A stretch of 64,000 nt of DNA from Selaginella moellendorffii (GCF_000143415.4 NW_003314299.1:804236-868235), one strand, 5' to 3'. Shown: positions 24,543 to 37,355, counted from the stretch's first letter. Numbers and translations: made by a program. The notes: generated from the letters alone by a model not told the origin.

Positions 24543-26864
24543 ATGAGCACGTCCACGATTCAATCCCTGGCGACGCAAATCCAGGAATGCGGCAACTGCA
24601 GGAACCTCGCGGCCGCCCGGCGCCTCCACGCGCGCGTCGTCGACACCAGCGATCACGCCCACAATCGCTACATCGCCAATCTCCTCATCCAGATGTATGG
24701 CAAATGTGGCAGCCCTGGCGAGGCCCGCGGCGTCTTCGATCGAATCCCCCCGCACGCCCGCAACGATTTTTCGTGGAACATCATCATCGCGGCGTATGCC
24801 CAAAATGGGCATCTGCGGGAAGCGCAGGATGTCTTCGACTTGATGCCCAGCCGCAATCTCGTCTCGTGCAATTCGATGATACAAGCGCTTTCAAAACATG
24901 GGCACTTAGATCAGGCGAAGAGAGTGTTTGATGGAACGCCGCAGCACGACGTTGTCTCGTGGACAACGTTACTATCAGCATATGCCCAAACTGGGCATAT
25001 TTTGATAACGAAGAACATCTTCGACAAAATGCCGGAAAAAAACATCTTCACGTGGACGACGATTGTGCAGTGCTATGCGACATCCGGAAAAGTTGACGAA
25101 GCCAAAGCCGCGTTTGATCAAATGCCGATGTTGGATGTTATGACTTGGAACGCTTTGATCTACGCAAATGCCAAGAAGGGGGATCTTTACTCCGTGAAGA
25201 ACATCTTTGTTTCTATGCCGGAGTGGAGCGTCGTGTCGTGGACGTCGATGATCACCGCTCTGGGCGAGTCGGGGCTGATCGTCGACGCTGTCTCAATCTT
25301 TCTCTCGATGGAGGAGAGGAATCTCGTCTCGTGGAACGCGATGCTCCACGCTTGCGCCAGGAACGGCGATCTCGCCATGGCGAGGGCGCTCTTCGATCGA
25401 ATGCCCGAGCATGACATCGCGTGCTGGACCGCGCTGATCCAGGCCTACGTCCAGAGCGCTCGTCCCGAGGACGCCAAGATCGCGTTTGATTCTATGCCCG
25501 CCAGCGACATCGCGGCGTGGAACTTGATCCTCGCGGCGTACGCCCATCGCGGGCGAGTCGAGGAGGCCGAGAGGATCTTTGCTGCCATGCCCGAGAGGAG
25601 CGTGGTCTCGTGGAACAACGTCCTCCAGGCGTGCGTCGCGCGGGGAGATCTCGAGCGCGCGCGTGAGATCTTCGCCGCGATGCCCGAGAGGAATGTGGTG
25701 TCGTGGACCGCGATGATCCAGGCGAGAGCACTGGCCGGGGAGATGGATCGCGCGAGGGAGCTGTTTGATCGGATGCTGGAGTGGGACGCGGTGGTGTGGA
25801 ATGTGATGATCGCGGGGTATGCCGAGGCTGGCGAGATCGATCGCGCGAGGCAGATGTTTGAGGATCTTCCCGAGAAGAGCCAGGTCTCCTGGAACACGAT
25901 TATTGGCGCGTACTCTCGAGTGGGCGATCTGGAATCCGCGAGGGGATTGTTTGAGCGATTGCCCAGCCGATCGATCGACGCTTGCAATGTGATGATCACG
26001 GCCTACGCCGAGAGGGGCGAGCTGGAGGAATCAAAAGCTCTGTTTGATTCCATGGAAGAGCTCAATGCTGTGAGCTGGACAGCGATGATCACGGCCTACG
26101 CGCGCTTTGGGCACCAGGATCTAGCCAGGATCACGTTTGAGCGCATGGCGGCGCAAAAAACAGCGAGTGGGTCACGCGATTTCCTGGATGAGATCCCGGA
26201 GCAAGACGTGGTTTCATGCAATGCAATGATCAGCGCGTTTCTCCAGGGAATGGAGCTGATCCAAGCGAAGATGCTGTTCGATCGGATGAGCCGGAGAGAC
26301 GTGATCTCGTGGAACGCCATCGTCGCTGGATTTGCCCGGAATGGGCATTTGCTCTACGCGAAGAGACTGTTCGATGCAATGCCGGAGAAGAACTTGGTTT
26401 CGTGGAGCTCTTTGCTCGCAGCGTACGCGCAACTCGGCAATCACAGCGATGGCGTCGCGTTCTACTCGCAGCTGCTCGCGAGCGGAGTAGAGCCCAACGA
26501 AATCTGCGTTGTGAGCCTCCTCGCCGTGTGCGCGCACGCCGGGAACTTGGAGAAAGTGTTGAAACTCTTCGTACGGATGACCCAGGATCATACGGAAGTG
26601 TCTGCCACCAAAGAACACTATGCGATCGCTGTGGACATTCTTGGACGAGCTGGGCAGCTGGAGGTCGCGGAAGAGATCGTGAATTCCATGCCTTTGGGGG
26701 GACCCGACGACACCGTGTGGGGATCACTCCTCTCGGCCAGCCGGTTTCATGTGAAAAATCCCGGCTTTGGCGCACGCGCTGCGAAAGAAGTGATGAAGAG
26801 CTCTCCGCGAGATTCCTCGGCTTATATCCTGCTCGCTACTGCTCGCTCGATAGCGCAAACTTAG
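24543..26864 (+). CDS. PPR protein, PLS-class, single exon, no DYW domain
   Basis: A 773-residue intronless frame made of more than twenty tandem repeats of about 31 residues, shown by the recurring FDxMPExNVVSWxAMIxAYA pattern. The first repeats read RRLHARVVDT and LIQMYGKCG, and the C-terminus has the E1-like block DILGRAGQLEVAEEIVNSMP. It stops soon after, so there is no catalytic DYW deaminase domain. PPR arrays read organelle RNA one base per repeat, mostly for C-to-U editing; partners supplying DYW in trans are known in the family. Organelle targeting is not obvious from the N-terminus. A related gene lies at 37356. Confidence 0.92.
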   Translation: MSTSTIQSLATQIQECGNCRNLAAARRLHARVVDTSDHAHNRYIANLLIQMYGKCGSPGEARGVFDRIPPHARNDFSWNIIIAAYAQNGHLREAQDVFDLMPSRNLVSCNSMIQALSKHGHLDQAKRVFDGTPQHDVVSWTTLLSAYAQTGHILITKNIFDKMPEKNIFTWTTIVQCYATSGKVDEAKAAFDQMPMLDVMTWNALIYANAKKGDLYSVKNIFVSMPEWSVVSWTSMITALGESGLIVDAVSIFLSMEERNLVSWNAMLHACARNGDLAMARALFDRMPEHDIACWTALIQAYVQSARPEDAKIAFDSMPASDIAAWNLILAAYAHRGRVEEAERIFAAMPERSVVSWNNVLQACVARGDLERAREIFAAMPERNVVSWTAMIQARALAGEMDRARELFDRMLEWDAVVWNVMIAGYAEAGEIDRARQMFEDLPEKSQVSWNTIIGAYSRVGDLESARGLFERLPSRSIDACNVMITAYAERGELEESKALFDSMEELNAVSWTAMITAYARFGHQDLARITFERMAAQKTASGSRDFLDEIPEQDVVSCNAMISAFLQGMELIQAKMLFDRMSRRDVISWNAIVAGFARNGHLLYAKRLFDAMPEKNLVSWSSLLAAYAQLGNHSDGVAFYSQLLASGVEPNEICVVSLLAVCAHAGNLEKVLKLFVRMTQDHTEVSATKEHYAIAVDILGRAGQLEVAEEIVNSMPLGGPDDTVWGSLLSASRFHVKNPGFGARAAKEVMKSSPRDSSAYILLATARSIAQT

Positions 26865-27082
26865 ATCTTCTGGTCCGATGATCGATGACAAGCGTTGGAC
26901 ACTCCCGTCAAACACTCCACTGCCAGGAATTGGATTGTTGAGTGTGACTTCCACTCACGCGCTCAAAGTGGACGCACCATGATGCATTGCTGTGCTGCTA
27001 CCACTGCGTATATCTTTCGTGGTGACAATGCTGGAGTGGAGTGGAGTGGAGTGAGTGCTCGGAAATCATCGGTTTATCCGGC

Positions 27083-28262
<1,180 letters not shown>

Positions 28263-28498
28263 GATATATATAAGTGTTCCAGGTCCACTTGATAGCAAAG
28301 TTCTCTTTTTTATTCTCGTTTCTGGAGTTCTCCTTGTAGCACTGGATTTATCCAAACTTTCCAAATTTTTACAACTCTAGACTCGTTCCAAGTCGGAGAG
28401 TGAGTACCAAGTTGAGAAGGAAGCTTACTTTTATATAGAAGGTAGCGAAGCATTGCAAGAGAAAACCTCTTCTCTTCACCATGGTGATCTCCAATCTT

Positions 28499-29668
28499 CT
28501 ACCAAGTAATCTCTTCGGGATCCAAAGTCACAGACGCGGAAGAAGAGGACGTACCACAACCGTGACCATGGCCATTACCACTGGCGGTTCCCAAAATCAC
28601 GTCTTTTTTGCCACCGCCACCATTCCTGGACTCGAGCAGCTCCTTGAGCAAGAACTGCAAGAGCTTGTCCTGGAGTCCCTTGACATCCACCTTGTCCTGC
28701 AAACCTTTCAAGTTGAGCGTCTCGAGAAGATCTGTCACCACAACTCCGGGGCGGAATGGCTGCTGGTTTTGGACAAAACTTTGATGCGAAGGAGCTGCTA
28801 CCACTGCCGCTGCCGCTGCTACTTTGGGCGACGATCTCCTCTTCTTCATGCCTTTGTTTACTGCGTAGAAGTCCTTGGGCTCCAGCAGGAGCTCCGGATC
28901 CTTGTCCACGAAATTAAGCTTGGCCTTTTTGCCTTTGATCCTCCGAGCGGCAGCATCATAAGCTAGCGCAGCCTTCTCCGCCGTCGCGAAGGATCCCAGC
29001 CAGAGTCGGACTCCCTGGTGAGGATCACGAATCTCCGCGGCCCATTTTCCAGAAGGCCGCTGACGAACACCCCGGTAGTGCTTCTTCTTGCAACTCTCGA
29101 GCGTTTCCATCGTCGTGTCTGGACCGGAGACCACAGTAGCAGCGTTCTTAGAGCCTGCGAAAGAAGAATAAGACCAGCTTTTACCGAAGAAAAAACACTA
29201 CTTACCTCGAGTTTTCGATTCCTCCAGCTTGAACTCGCCACGAGTGAAACTTTTCTCGACCACCATCTCGTCCTCGTTCTGCTGGAGCTCCGCCACCACG
29301 TCGCTCGTCTCCATGAGCTTCATCTCCGAGATCTGGATGGCATTGTCTCCAACCTCGGAGCTCTCCGAGAGCGGCGGCGAGTCGAGCTTGTCATACTCGG
29401 AGGATTCGCTCTGGAGAGCCGGAGAAACATCCTCCTTTTCCTGGACCGAGGCCTCCCAAGCCGACCACGACTTAAAGATCTCATCTGCGGCACTGTCGTT
29501 CTTTAGAACAGCGTCCAAGTCGGGCACTGGAACTTCGTCAATCTCGTAAGCCGGGCCATTGTCAAACTCCCACTCTGGAAACTCCTCGGGGAGCTTACTC
29601 TGTCCCCCATAGTCGGAAGTTGAATATGGAGTGTAGATGTAAGCGTCGGAGGTGATACCACGGCACAT
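28499..29668 (-). CDS. AP2/ERF transcription factor, group VII-like with Met-Cys start
   Basis: Two exons (29668-29206 and 29154-28499) joined by a 51-bp intron give 372 residues. The first ATG is 29668, so the protein begins [16 protein letters not shown]. The extension upstream has only a TTG. This resembles the MCGGAII(S)D start of group VII ERFs, whose exposed Cys2 makes them oxygen- and NO-sensitive through the Cys N-degron pathway. The single AP2 domain in exon 2 reads [20 protein letters not shown] and ends [12 protein letters not shown], which is also typical of group VII. An acidic Ser-rich region lies in exon 1. Group membership is good; oxygen sensing is inferred from the start only. 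Confidence 0.85.
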
Positions 29669-31063
29669 CCTTGCGTTGCTCCTCCTCAGCAAGCGTTCTT
29701 TCTAGAAACGTTTTAAAGATAGCTCTAACCTCGGTGTTCGCTGCCAGATCGAAACGCGTCACTCCTAATTCTGACACAGATAAACCAGATCTTTGAGAAG
29801 CTTGCCCCTTGTGGATAAGTTCAAAAGCCACGCAAACAAAGAGGTGATAGCTAATCTTAAGGATGATGCAGTGCGAGCACAAACTTTGTGATGAATGTTG
29901 CAAGCCTCGGAAGATCTTTTGCACATGAAAAGGAAGCAAACAATCTCGTCTTTCTCGAGAGATCTTAACAAGAGAGAGAACAAAGAGAAGCTGTGACTGA
30001 CAATAAAGAAATTCATGCAGCAGAGGAAAGTGTAGATGAAAGAGGGCACATTACCGAGGAACAGTGTAGCTCCAAGAAGCTACAAGAGCAAGAGAAAGAA
30101 AGAGAGGTGATGATGCCAAGCCAATATCAAATACCAGGAGGAATCAAAGTGTTCTCGAAAGAGGACAAGGCCTGGGAAAACTTTGGTTGCTTCAGTACAA
30201 GCAAGATAGTATAAACAAAGCACAGAAGAGAGGAGTGACGTAAAACCACCCACGAAGAGCAGGCATGAATCGCTCACCTACAAACCTCACAAAGGAAGGG
30301 GCCAGCCATCGAAGTTCTATGGTAAAAAACCTCTTTTTTTTTCTTCTTCCAGAGAAATCTTCCAGATTTCCTTTGGACTGGTTTGCTGCGGGAGTGTGGA
30401 AGGAACGGTCCAGGCGGGACTGGATTCAAAGCACGGAGATTTGGCAAAACTCTCACGGCTCTTCTGTGCAAAGGACCGACTGATGCGATCGATCGATGAG
30501 ACGAATGAATGAATGGATGAATCGAGGAAAGAATGGAATAACACAAACACACAAACACACCTGGAAAGAAGCGTGGAAGCTACAAAGTGTCCATGCATCC
30601 CGCGTGTTTAAATCCTCTCTTCTCGCGACTCTGCTACAGCGAAAAACAAGCTTGAGTGAGATCTTTCTGACCGGCGATGAACCAAAGACCGACCATCCAA
30701 AGCAAAATTCAATCTTGGAGGGACCCAACACAGCCCAGATGCGCAGCACCAAAAACCCACGAAGAACTTTCAACGAAGTAGCAAAAACAAGGAAATATTG
30801 CTCACCGATCTGGCCGTGCTCGCAAATCTCCAACTTGCCCCCTTTTCCAGAACCTCCCGTTCAATGCATCCTTGTCACTCTCATTCTTTAGTTCTTAGCA
30901 GGGAGATTAGGGCAAAATGACAAAAGGTATATTCCCTTTGTCATGCACTCAATCCCCGCCGTCGGTTTCGCGGTGGTTCTTAAAGGTAGGTTCAAATTTA
31001 ATCTTCATTTAGGGCTCCTCGAGATATACCTTAGGGCTCCTTGCGGGATTTAGGGTTTTAGCA
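29669..31063. other. Intergenic 1.4 kb, ERF leader/promoter and WDR74 promoter
   Basis: No supported gene. A plausible 5'-UTR intron for the ERF gene exists on the minus strand near 29703-29735 (GTTAGAGC to TTTCTAG). Long frames here have no recognisable product and no codon bias. The region should contain promoters of the divergent ERF and WDR74-like genes. Confidence 0.4.
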
Positions 31064-33100
31064 ATGCCGCGGACGTCGACGCTGGAGCCTCCGGGATGCC
31101 CCGCGCAGCTCCGTGCAATCTGCTGCGATGCGCTGGGGTTCGTGAAAGGTCAGCTGCCGATTAGCTAGCTCGCGATTCTCGAGATTTTGATGTTGGAATC
31201 ACTTGGCTCCAGTTGTCGAAGCGCGCGGCGAGAATGGGGCAGAGAATGGGCCGCTTGATGTTGTCGCGCGATGGGGCCAGCCTGGCGCTGGAATCTCGGC
31301 GATTTCCTACTCGAATTCCAGTAATGTATGGCTCTTCTTCGCTCTTATTGTGGCACTTGCTTATTATTTTTTGCTTTGCAGAGGCTAGCAGTGGCGAGGA
31401 AATCCGGAGATGTAAGTCGTGCGTTTCCTTTCGTTGTTTTGTTCTAAGTGGCTTTGTCGCAGATAGAAATCCTCGAGTCCACGGATGGAAGTATCTGCGC
31501 ACAACTAGCCTCTTTAAACTTAGACGCCAAAGAAAGAGAGAATGATGCCATATCCGGTCTCCATCTCTTCAGGGAAGATGGTCCGTGGTAAGTTTGAACC
31601 TTTGCTATAGCTTTGTAGCTATGTAACAAGCTAGAGTTCTCTTACTTTTTCCAGCGGACAATCTGTGTTGAGCTGCAGTAGAAATGGCGACGCAGCGTTG
31701 CGGACTTTTGGCGACGAGGATGCTCCGTCTCCAGTATCGAGATGGAACGTATGCAAATCTGGAGAAGTTCTATCCATGAGGGTTCACAACAGCGAAAACG
31801 TTGCGTCGTTCGGAGGGTATGTTTGCTTTGTGTTTTGCTAGTTTTCCATGCCTCATTCGTTTTGTTGTTAAGTAACCGGGTGGAATTGAGTCTCTGGGAT
31901 CTCGAAAGCAGCTCGAAAGTCTGGGAAGCGAAGAAGGTAGTTGAGAGCTTTTTCCTTTTCGATCCTGTTTCTCACAAGCTCGTTTTCGTTGCGATCAGCC
32001 CAGACCAAACAATATCGGATTGGTATCGCTACCTTATGTCACGGCCTCTACGTTTCTTCTCAGGGATGACCATCGCAAGCTGGTTATCGGGACAGGAGAC
32101 TATCAGGTTCGCTGCAAAACCAAAACCAATTTTGTTCCTGACATTAACGCGCATGCACAGGTTCGTTTGTATGACGTCCACGCTCAGAAAAGGCCTGTTG
32201 TAGCAGTAACTTTCAAAGAATCTCCTATCAAAGCTGTAGCTGAAGATCCAGATGGTTTTACGGTCTATGTGGGAAACTCAACCGGTAGTATGGCCTCGTT
32301 TGACATGCGAACTGGTATGTTTGTTCTTGCAGAGATTTACAGAAGGAAAACTCGTTTTCCCATTTGCAGGAAAGCTCCTGTCAGGATTCAAGGGAAAGCT
32401 CGCTGGAAGTGTTCGATGCATTGCAAGGCATCCTTCACTGCCTTTGATTGCGTCTTGCGGTAAGTTTGTTTTACTGGCGAAAGAAGGTGCTGAGTTTCAA
32501 AGTTTGGATAGGCCTGGATCGGTTTCTGAGAATTCATGACATTCGGAGCAGGCAATTACTCGGAAGGGTGAGGCACTCTTTTTTTCCGAAATCACTGTTT
32601 TTTGCTTAACTTGGTTGTGTAGATTTTTCTGAAACAACCGCTGGTGGCTGTGGTTTTCGATGATCAAGCAAAGACATGTAAGTTCGTCAAAGTTTCTATG
32701 ATTCTTTGTGTACTGAAGTTCGGAGTTCTCAGCCGAGGAGCCCCTCCTAACAGCGAGCCAGGAGCAATCGCAAGGCAAGAGGAAGCAGATCGAGAACGAG
32801 GTAGACTACATGGACAAAGAAGACGACGAGTACGAAGAAGAAAAGCCCAGAAAGAAGAAACCAAAGAAGCACAAGAAACCCAAGAGGAAACAAGCTGGCA
32901 AAGATGACGAAGCCACAGATCTCGCGGAAGACGAGTCTCCAGCGAAGAAGCTCAAAGAGCTCAAGAAGCTAAAGCGGAAGCAAAACGGCGAGACAAGCGA
33001 ACCAAAGAAAAAGAAGATCAAAGACACAACCAGCGAGAAACCCAAAGAGAAATCCAACGAGAAATCTACAAACAAGAAGAAGCGAACAAGAGAAGAGTAG
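31064..33100 (+). CDS. WDR74: WD40 ribosome-biogenesis protein, WDR74/Nsa1-like
   Basis: Nucleolar factor for 60S subunit maturation in yeast and animals (Nsa1/WDR74). Start MPRTSTLEPPGCPAQL at 31064 is spliced after GFVK to VVEARGENG. Short exons follow: RLAVARKSGDIEILES, LHLFRED, VELSLWDLES, KLVIGTGDYQVRLYDVHAQK, VAEDPDGFTVYVGNSTG and GSVRCIARHPSLPLIASCG. The last is followed by a short exon LDRFLRIHDIRSRQLLGR near 32515-32560 and then FLKQPLVAVVFDD, which closely matches WDR74. The C-terminus is a Lys-rich tail of about 110 residues ending KKRTREE, resembling a nucleolar-targeting segment. All exons are in frame. Confidence 0.88.
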
Positions 33101-33210
33101 AAGCAACGAGAAATACAGCCTTGTGTTCTAGAAAATTTTCCAGTAGCTACAGAGAAGCTAGCAATCCAACCGACTGACCTTTAACGATCGATTGGATTGT
33201 AGCACCGAGG

Positions 33211-33543
33211 CTACCGCTTCTTGAATCCATATTTCTTGCGCTCGTAGAAGAGATCGGTCTTGGCGCTGCCCAGGTTGACGATCTTGGGACACCCATCTCG
33301 ATCCTTCTCCTGCTGCGTGCACTCCTTGCAGTAGTAAGCGTCGGAGATCCCCAATCCTCCACAGATGACGCAGCGCCCCTGGTAGGATCCATAGTTACAC
33401 TCGTCGCACACGCGGACTAGGGTACACGGCCGGACGTAGGAATCGCAGATCACGCACTTGCCATCGCACTTCTCGCACAGGCGACCGATCGCAATGCCCG
33501 GCTGCTTGCGGCACATGATCAAATCCGGATGATGCTTCGCCAT
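33211..33543 (-). CDS. PHF5A: PHD finger-like splicing factor PHF5A/Rds3
   Basis: Component of the SF3b complex of the U2 snRNP, needed for branch-point recognition. A single uninterrupted exon encodes 110 residues, the exact length of the family. The start [20 protein letters not shown] and the end [11 protein letters not shown] match the highly conserved protein. The Cys pairs for three zinc sites are visible ([33 protein letters not shown]). Divergent from the 47-residue gene, with 134 bp between start codons. Confidence 0.98.
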   Translation of the reverse strand: MAKHHPDLIMCRKQPGIAIGRLCEKCDGKCVICDSYVRPCTLVRVCDECNYGSYQGRCVICGGLGISDAYYCKECTQQEKDRDGCPKIVNLGSAKTDLFYERKKYGFKKR

Positions 33544-33677
33544 GGCGCACGCTTCCTTTTTCTCTCTCGTGAAGAACCCTACAAATGATAAAACCCTAAT
33601 CGCATCCGACGGTTTTATTTAAGACACGTCGAATGCCACGTCAGCGACAAGGGTTAGGGTTTGCGAGAAAGAGAACG
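33544..33677. promoter_or_regulatory. Shared divergent promoter PHF5A / 47-residue gene
   Basis: Only 134 bp separate the starts. Two AAACCCTAA-like telobox motifs are present (AAACCCTAATCG near 33592 and GGGTTAGGGTTT near 33652), typical of plant translation and housekeeping genes. Regulation by teloboxes is inference. Confidence 0.55.
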
Positions 33678-33882
33678 ATGATCTACGACGTGAACTCGGC
33701 GCTCTTCCGGTCCTTCCTCAGCCAGAAGGGAGGCGCGGCGGATAAGAGGTGGGATTTCTAGGTTTTTAGCGAGCAGCGCGGTGATTCTTTGGATTTTCGG
33801 TATTTCCAGGAAGAATGAGGATCAGAAGCCAAAGGAGCAGCGGCCCAAGGCCAGCGAGAACAAGCCGGTGATGAATGAGTGA
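33678..33882 (+). CDS. Small conserved plant protein, 47 residues
   Basis: Two tiny exons (33678-33748 and 33810-33882), joined by a 61-bp GT-AG intron in phase 2, give 47 residues. The protein begins MIYDVNSALFRSFLSQKGG and ends KASENKPVMNE; the middle is Lys/Glu/Gln-rich. Without splicing the frame stops after 27 residues. I recall a similar short uncharacterised protein in other plants, but cannot name a function. The shared telobox promoter with a splicing factor gene suggests a housekeeping role. Confidence 0.7.
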
Positions 33883-34780
33883 GAGAATAAGAGTAGCAGT
33901 GCAGCATCCTCCGCAAGGCAAGTGAGAGAGGATTTTGCTTGCATTGTGGCGATGTGCTGTGCTGTGATAACTCTCTTTAATTTTTTTTCTTCTTTCTTCT
34001 CTTCCTTTGTGGCGTTCGATCCACTCCTTCTAAGAAAAAACCAGTGCTTTTGAGTAAAGTCTCCTGCGTCCTCGATGATGATCTTGCAAGGCTAGAAAGT
34101 TGGATTTTCTCATAGTTTTCTTTCACATCTTTGTTTTTTCCTTGTTGGTTTTGTTCTTCATCCTGACACCAGGTACAGACCCACTACGAGTTAACTTATC
34201 ATAAGTTCACGATGCACGAACTGGACAACGAAGATTTCTCGGTGTCAAGTTACCGTCCTCGGTGGAATCAACGGGTAAACTCCTCGTTAGTTTTCAGTAC
34301 TTATGTGGAGTACATGCAAGCAGGGTGAGAGCAGCGGTGGAAAAAGAATGCAATCACGCTCACAAGCTGAGCGTCAGAGAAAACAACTTGTCAGGCTCCC
34401 GGGACAGAGACTGGGGACAGGGACAGCGGACACACAGGTTTCTCGGCTGTGCATTCAATTCGCAACAAGCAGCAAGGCATCAGATCAGAGGTTACTCCCC
34501 TCTTAAGTGCAGTCAGAAGGAGGAAAAAACAGGGGTGCCTCAAGTGATGGTGTAAGCAGATCTCTAGACTCGTGAGCACACAGGTTTCATGGGAACTTGC
34601 GAAGGATCAGTTGCAGACGGGAGTAATGACCACAGACGAAATTTTCTTGTAGCGAAGGATGATTTTGGGATGCGGGTGTAGAGGTAGAGGGCGGAGAAAT
34701 ACTTTTGGAACTTTGAGGAAGGAGAACTTGGGCGGTATTCTTTCTTCGTCTTCGTATGGTATGGTAGCTTGAGCTGAGCT
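33883..34780. other. Intergenic region without supported gene
   Basis: About 900 bp. The first part should be the 3' UTR of the small gene (T-rich near 33980-34010) and the last part the leader of the coiled-coil gene. Reading frames at 34262-34555 have no recognisable product. Confidence 0.4.
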
Positions 34781-36147
34781 ATGCCAGGTATCAATTGCCG
34801 CTCCGCAGCCACGGGATCTTCAGGTACCAAGGCGGATGCTCCAGCAATCCAGCAGGGAAACTGGAAGTTTTACGACAACCCTTTCTTTGTGGCTGCGGTA
34901 GCATCCGCTGTGGTGGAGGCCACGCTCGGAAAGCAAGAGCTTGTCAAGGATTGCAAGCAGGAGGTGGAGGAGGAGAAAAAACCCGAGCGGAATCATAACG
35001 GGAGAAGGCCGAGGAATTTCGTCTCCGGCCTTAGTCCGTCCCGTGCTACTACTCCACGAACAGCGAGAGTTCAACAGCAGCAATCTCCTGAGGTGAGTGT
35101 TCTTGTCCTTCGTTTTTTTTCTGGGTTCTTTTGCGTTTGCAAAGTTTTCTCAGCATGTGAATGGTAATCTGTCAGATATATCTTGCCAACATTTTTTCAT
35201 TTAGATTCAGGATTTGACTGACCTCTGCCATTTTTCACGAGCCAGTTTTGTATACTCCGACTGAAAGCGGCATGCCTTGTCTGCAGGTGAAAAAGAAACA
35301 GCAGACTGTTCCTGTCGAGGATACAAGCCAGAAACTCCGTTTGGAGCTTCTCAAAACGTGGACAACAGTCGAGAGGCTCGAGAAGGCTCACACAGCTGCC
35401 AAGTCGAAGCTGGAGCGGCTGTCCAGCAGGTACGAGGATGGCAGATCCTTATGGGAGTCTCAAGTCCAGGACAAGATCACGTCTTCGCTGCAGGCGATGA
35501 GGCACAAGCTCAAGGAGGAGAAGAACGCAAACAAGAGCCTCGAGCTTGCCAACCAGAAGCTGGAGGCCGAGCTTCTGGAGATCCGCAAGGCCATAGCGCA
35601 GGCAAAGAAGGACATCGTCGCCGAGAGAAACTCCAAGCGGATGATAGAAGACGTGTGTGACGAGCTAGCGAAGGAGGTGGGGGACGACAAGGCCTTGGCT
35701 ATAGAGCTTAGAAGGCAGGCATCGGCAGCTAGGCGAGAAGCCGAGGAGACGAGGAAGGCCTTGCAAATGGGAGAGGTTTGGAAGGAGGAGAAGGTCCAAG
35801 GGAGGCTGGCAGAGGCGAGGTTTGGGATAGAACACAGGAACTCGGAACTCGATGGCGCCATCGCTAGAGTGGAAGGATTTCTAGACAACAGGAAGAAGCT
35901 GGTGGAGAAGGCTATGGATTCTTCCTCCACGGTGGTGGCCGAGAACAGCTCAACTGGATCTAGTCCTCGAAGTTCCAGCCAAAGTTTCGATAAGAGGATC
36001 TACAAAGAACAGACGCGATTGCTCCTGAATGGCAGTGGATTCCACATGAGGAACAAGGCGTACGGTAGTGGTGGTGTTAAGAATGGAGTGAGAACACCAG
36101 CGATTCCAAAGATCTGGCCAACGTCAAAGTCTCCAAATTTTGATTGA
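34781..36147 (+). CDS. USO1-like plant coiled-coil protein
   Basis: Two exons (34781-35092, 35287-36147) give 390 residues, phase 0. Exon 1 has GNWKFYDNPFFVAAVASAV and an Arg/Pro-rich stretch. Exon 2 is a long coiled coil beginning KLRLELLKTWTTVERLEKAH. It carries the family block EDVCDELAKEVGDDKA and then LQMGEVWKEEKVQGRLAEA. These blocks mark the plant family annotated as intracellular protein transporter USO1-like (relatives of Arabidopsis At3g11590 and At5g41620). Biochemical role is not established; microtubule or trichome-shape functions are reported for relatives. A longer N-terminus in an upstream exon is possible. Confidence 0.8.
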
Positions 36148-36470
36148 AACATACCTATATGGTTGTAACCATTGGTTGTCATCACATTATTTAAAAGCAA
36201 TCACAAAAATTCATTGGTTGTCGTAAAACCCATGCAATCTATCAAAATTTATACAAAACCATTGGTCTCTTCATTATCATCAAATTGGTTCTTTCTCTAC
36301 TACAATCAGAAGGAAAAAAGGAGCGTGGGTGTTATTTGTGTGCACTAAAGTCTTGTTTTATAAGCCGGTTTGCTTTGCCTCCCCACAACCAAGAAAAGAA
36401 AATTTTGTCAGCGGAAGCATGCGGCAGAGAAAAGGAAAAAACTCCAACCATGGAAAAAAGAAGCCCGAGC

Positions 36471-37251
36471 TTAGTGATGAGAGCCATGGTGTCCTCCTGG
36501 AGGTCCACCAGGTCCAATGCATTTGAGCTGCAAGAATTTGCGTAAGTTTTGAAAGAGAGAGCGATTCGAGTAAGAGAAACAAAGAAAAACCGGCTTTTTA
36601 CCTCGAAGATCTGTCCACAAATGGAGCATTCGTGGCGCTCGTTCTTCTTCAGCTTGAACCAGATGACATCGTGTTCGTCATCTACAGAAAGAAGAAGAAT
36701 GTGTCAAGTTCTCCCAAGAACTTGAAGCTTTGATTGCGTTGTTTGATCACAACTTACCTCCGGGGCCTCCTGGACATCCAACGATTCGCTCATCGTACCA
36801 AGACTCGATGATTGCTGGTTTTTCCTGTGAGGAGGAGCAAAGAAAAGGAGAAAAAGATAAAAAAGAGACCAAAAGGTAAAAGAAGATCATGCAAAGAGAG
36901 ATCTTTAAGAAGAACACACCGCAGTTCCAAAAGGTCCAACCGGAGGCTCGTCCCATCTCTTCTTTCCCTGGAAATTGCCCACCAAGAAAGAATGTAAGCA
37001 CACAAGAAAAGGAAAGAGAGAAAAAAGCCGCTTTTCTCACTCACAGCTTTCGCGAATTCCAGCTCCTCGCGCTCCAGACCCGTGGCGATGCCGAGATCAT
37101 CGATATCCTTGTCGTCGGCGCCACGCAAAACCCTCGACGGCGACGCAAAACCCAGACCTGCTATGCCTCTTCCCTGCGCCGCCATTGCGCATTCCAGCTG
37201 CCATGCTACCCCACGACACGCCCTCACTCGCGCGAGCGCCACACGCAGCAT
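36471..37251 (-). CDS. COX5B: Cytochrome c oxidase subunit 5b
   Basis: Zinc-binding matrix-side subunit of complex IV. Five short exons join in frame: presequence MLRVALARVRACRGVAWQL, then DIDDLGIATGLEREELEFAKA, GKKRWDEPPVGPFGTA, EKPAIIESWYDERIVGCPG, DDEHDVIWFKLKKNERHECS ending CGQIFE, and finally LKCIGPGGPPGGHHGSHH. The four zinc ligands are the Cys in VGCPG, the Cys pair in ECSICGQ and nearby Cys. The start at 37251 gives an Arg-rich mitochondrial presequence. The open frame continues upstream to 37395 but lacks homology. Divergent from the PPR gene by 104 bp. Confidence 0.95.
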
Positions 37252-37355
37252 CTGGAATCGCCCAAAATTTAGGGCTCTTAGCCTCTCTTTCTCCCTCTCT
37301 ACCTTAGCATAAACCCTAGTGAGCGCTTTGCGTTTTAAATTCGATTCCACGATGA
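37252..37355. promoter_or_regulatory. Very short divergent promoter COX5B / PPR
   Basis: 104 bp separates two start codons. It contains a TTAGGGCTC/AAACCCTA telobox-like pair (near 37277 and 37312). Both genes act in organelles, so shared control is plausible but not shown. Confidence 0.5.

Noticed and set aside
25445-25999. Minus-strand ORFs inside both PPR genes
   Set aside because: They are antisense shadows caused by repeat-periodic, GC-rich coding sequence.
29993-30891. Several 70-130-residue ORFs between the ERF and WDR74-like genes
   Set aside because: They overlap each other on both strands, show no domain, and lie where promoters and a UTR intron are expected.
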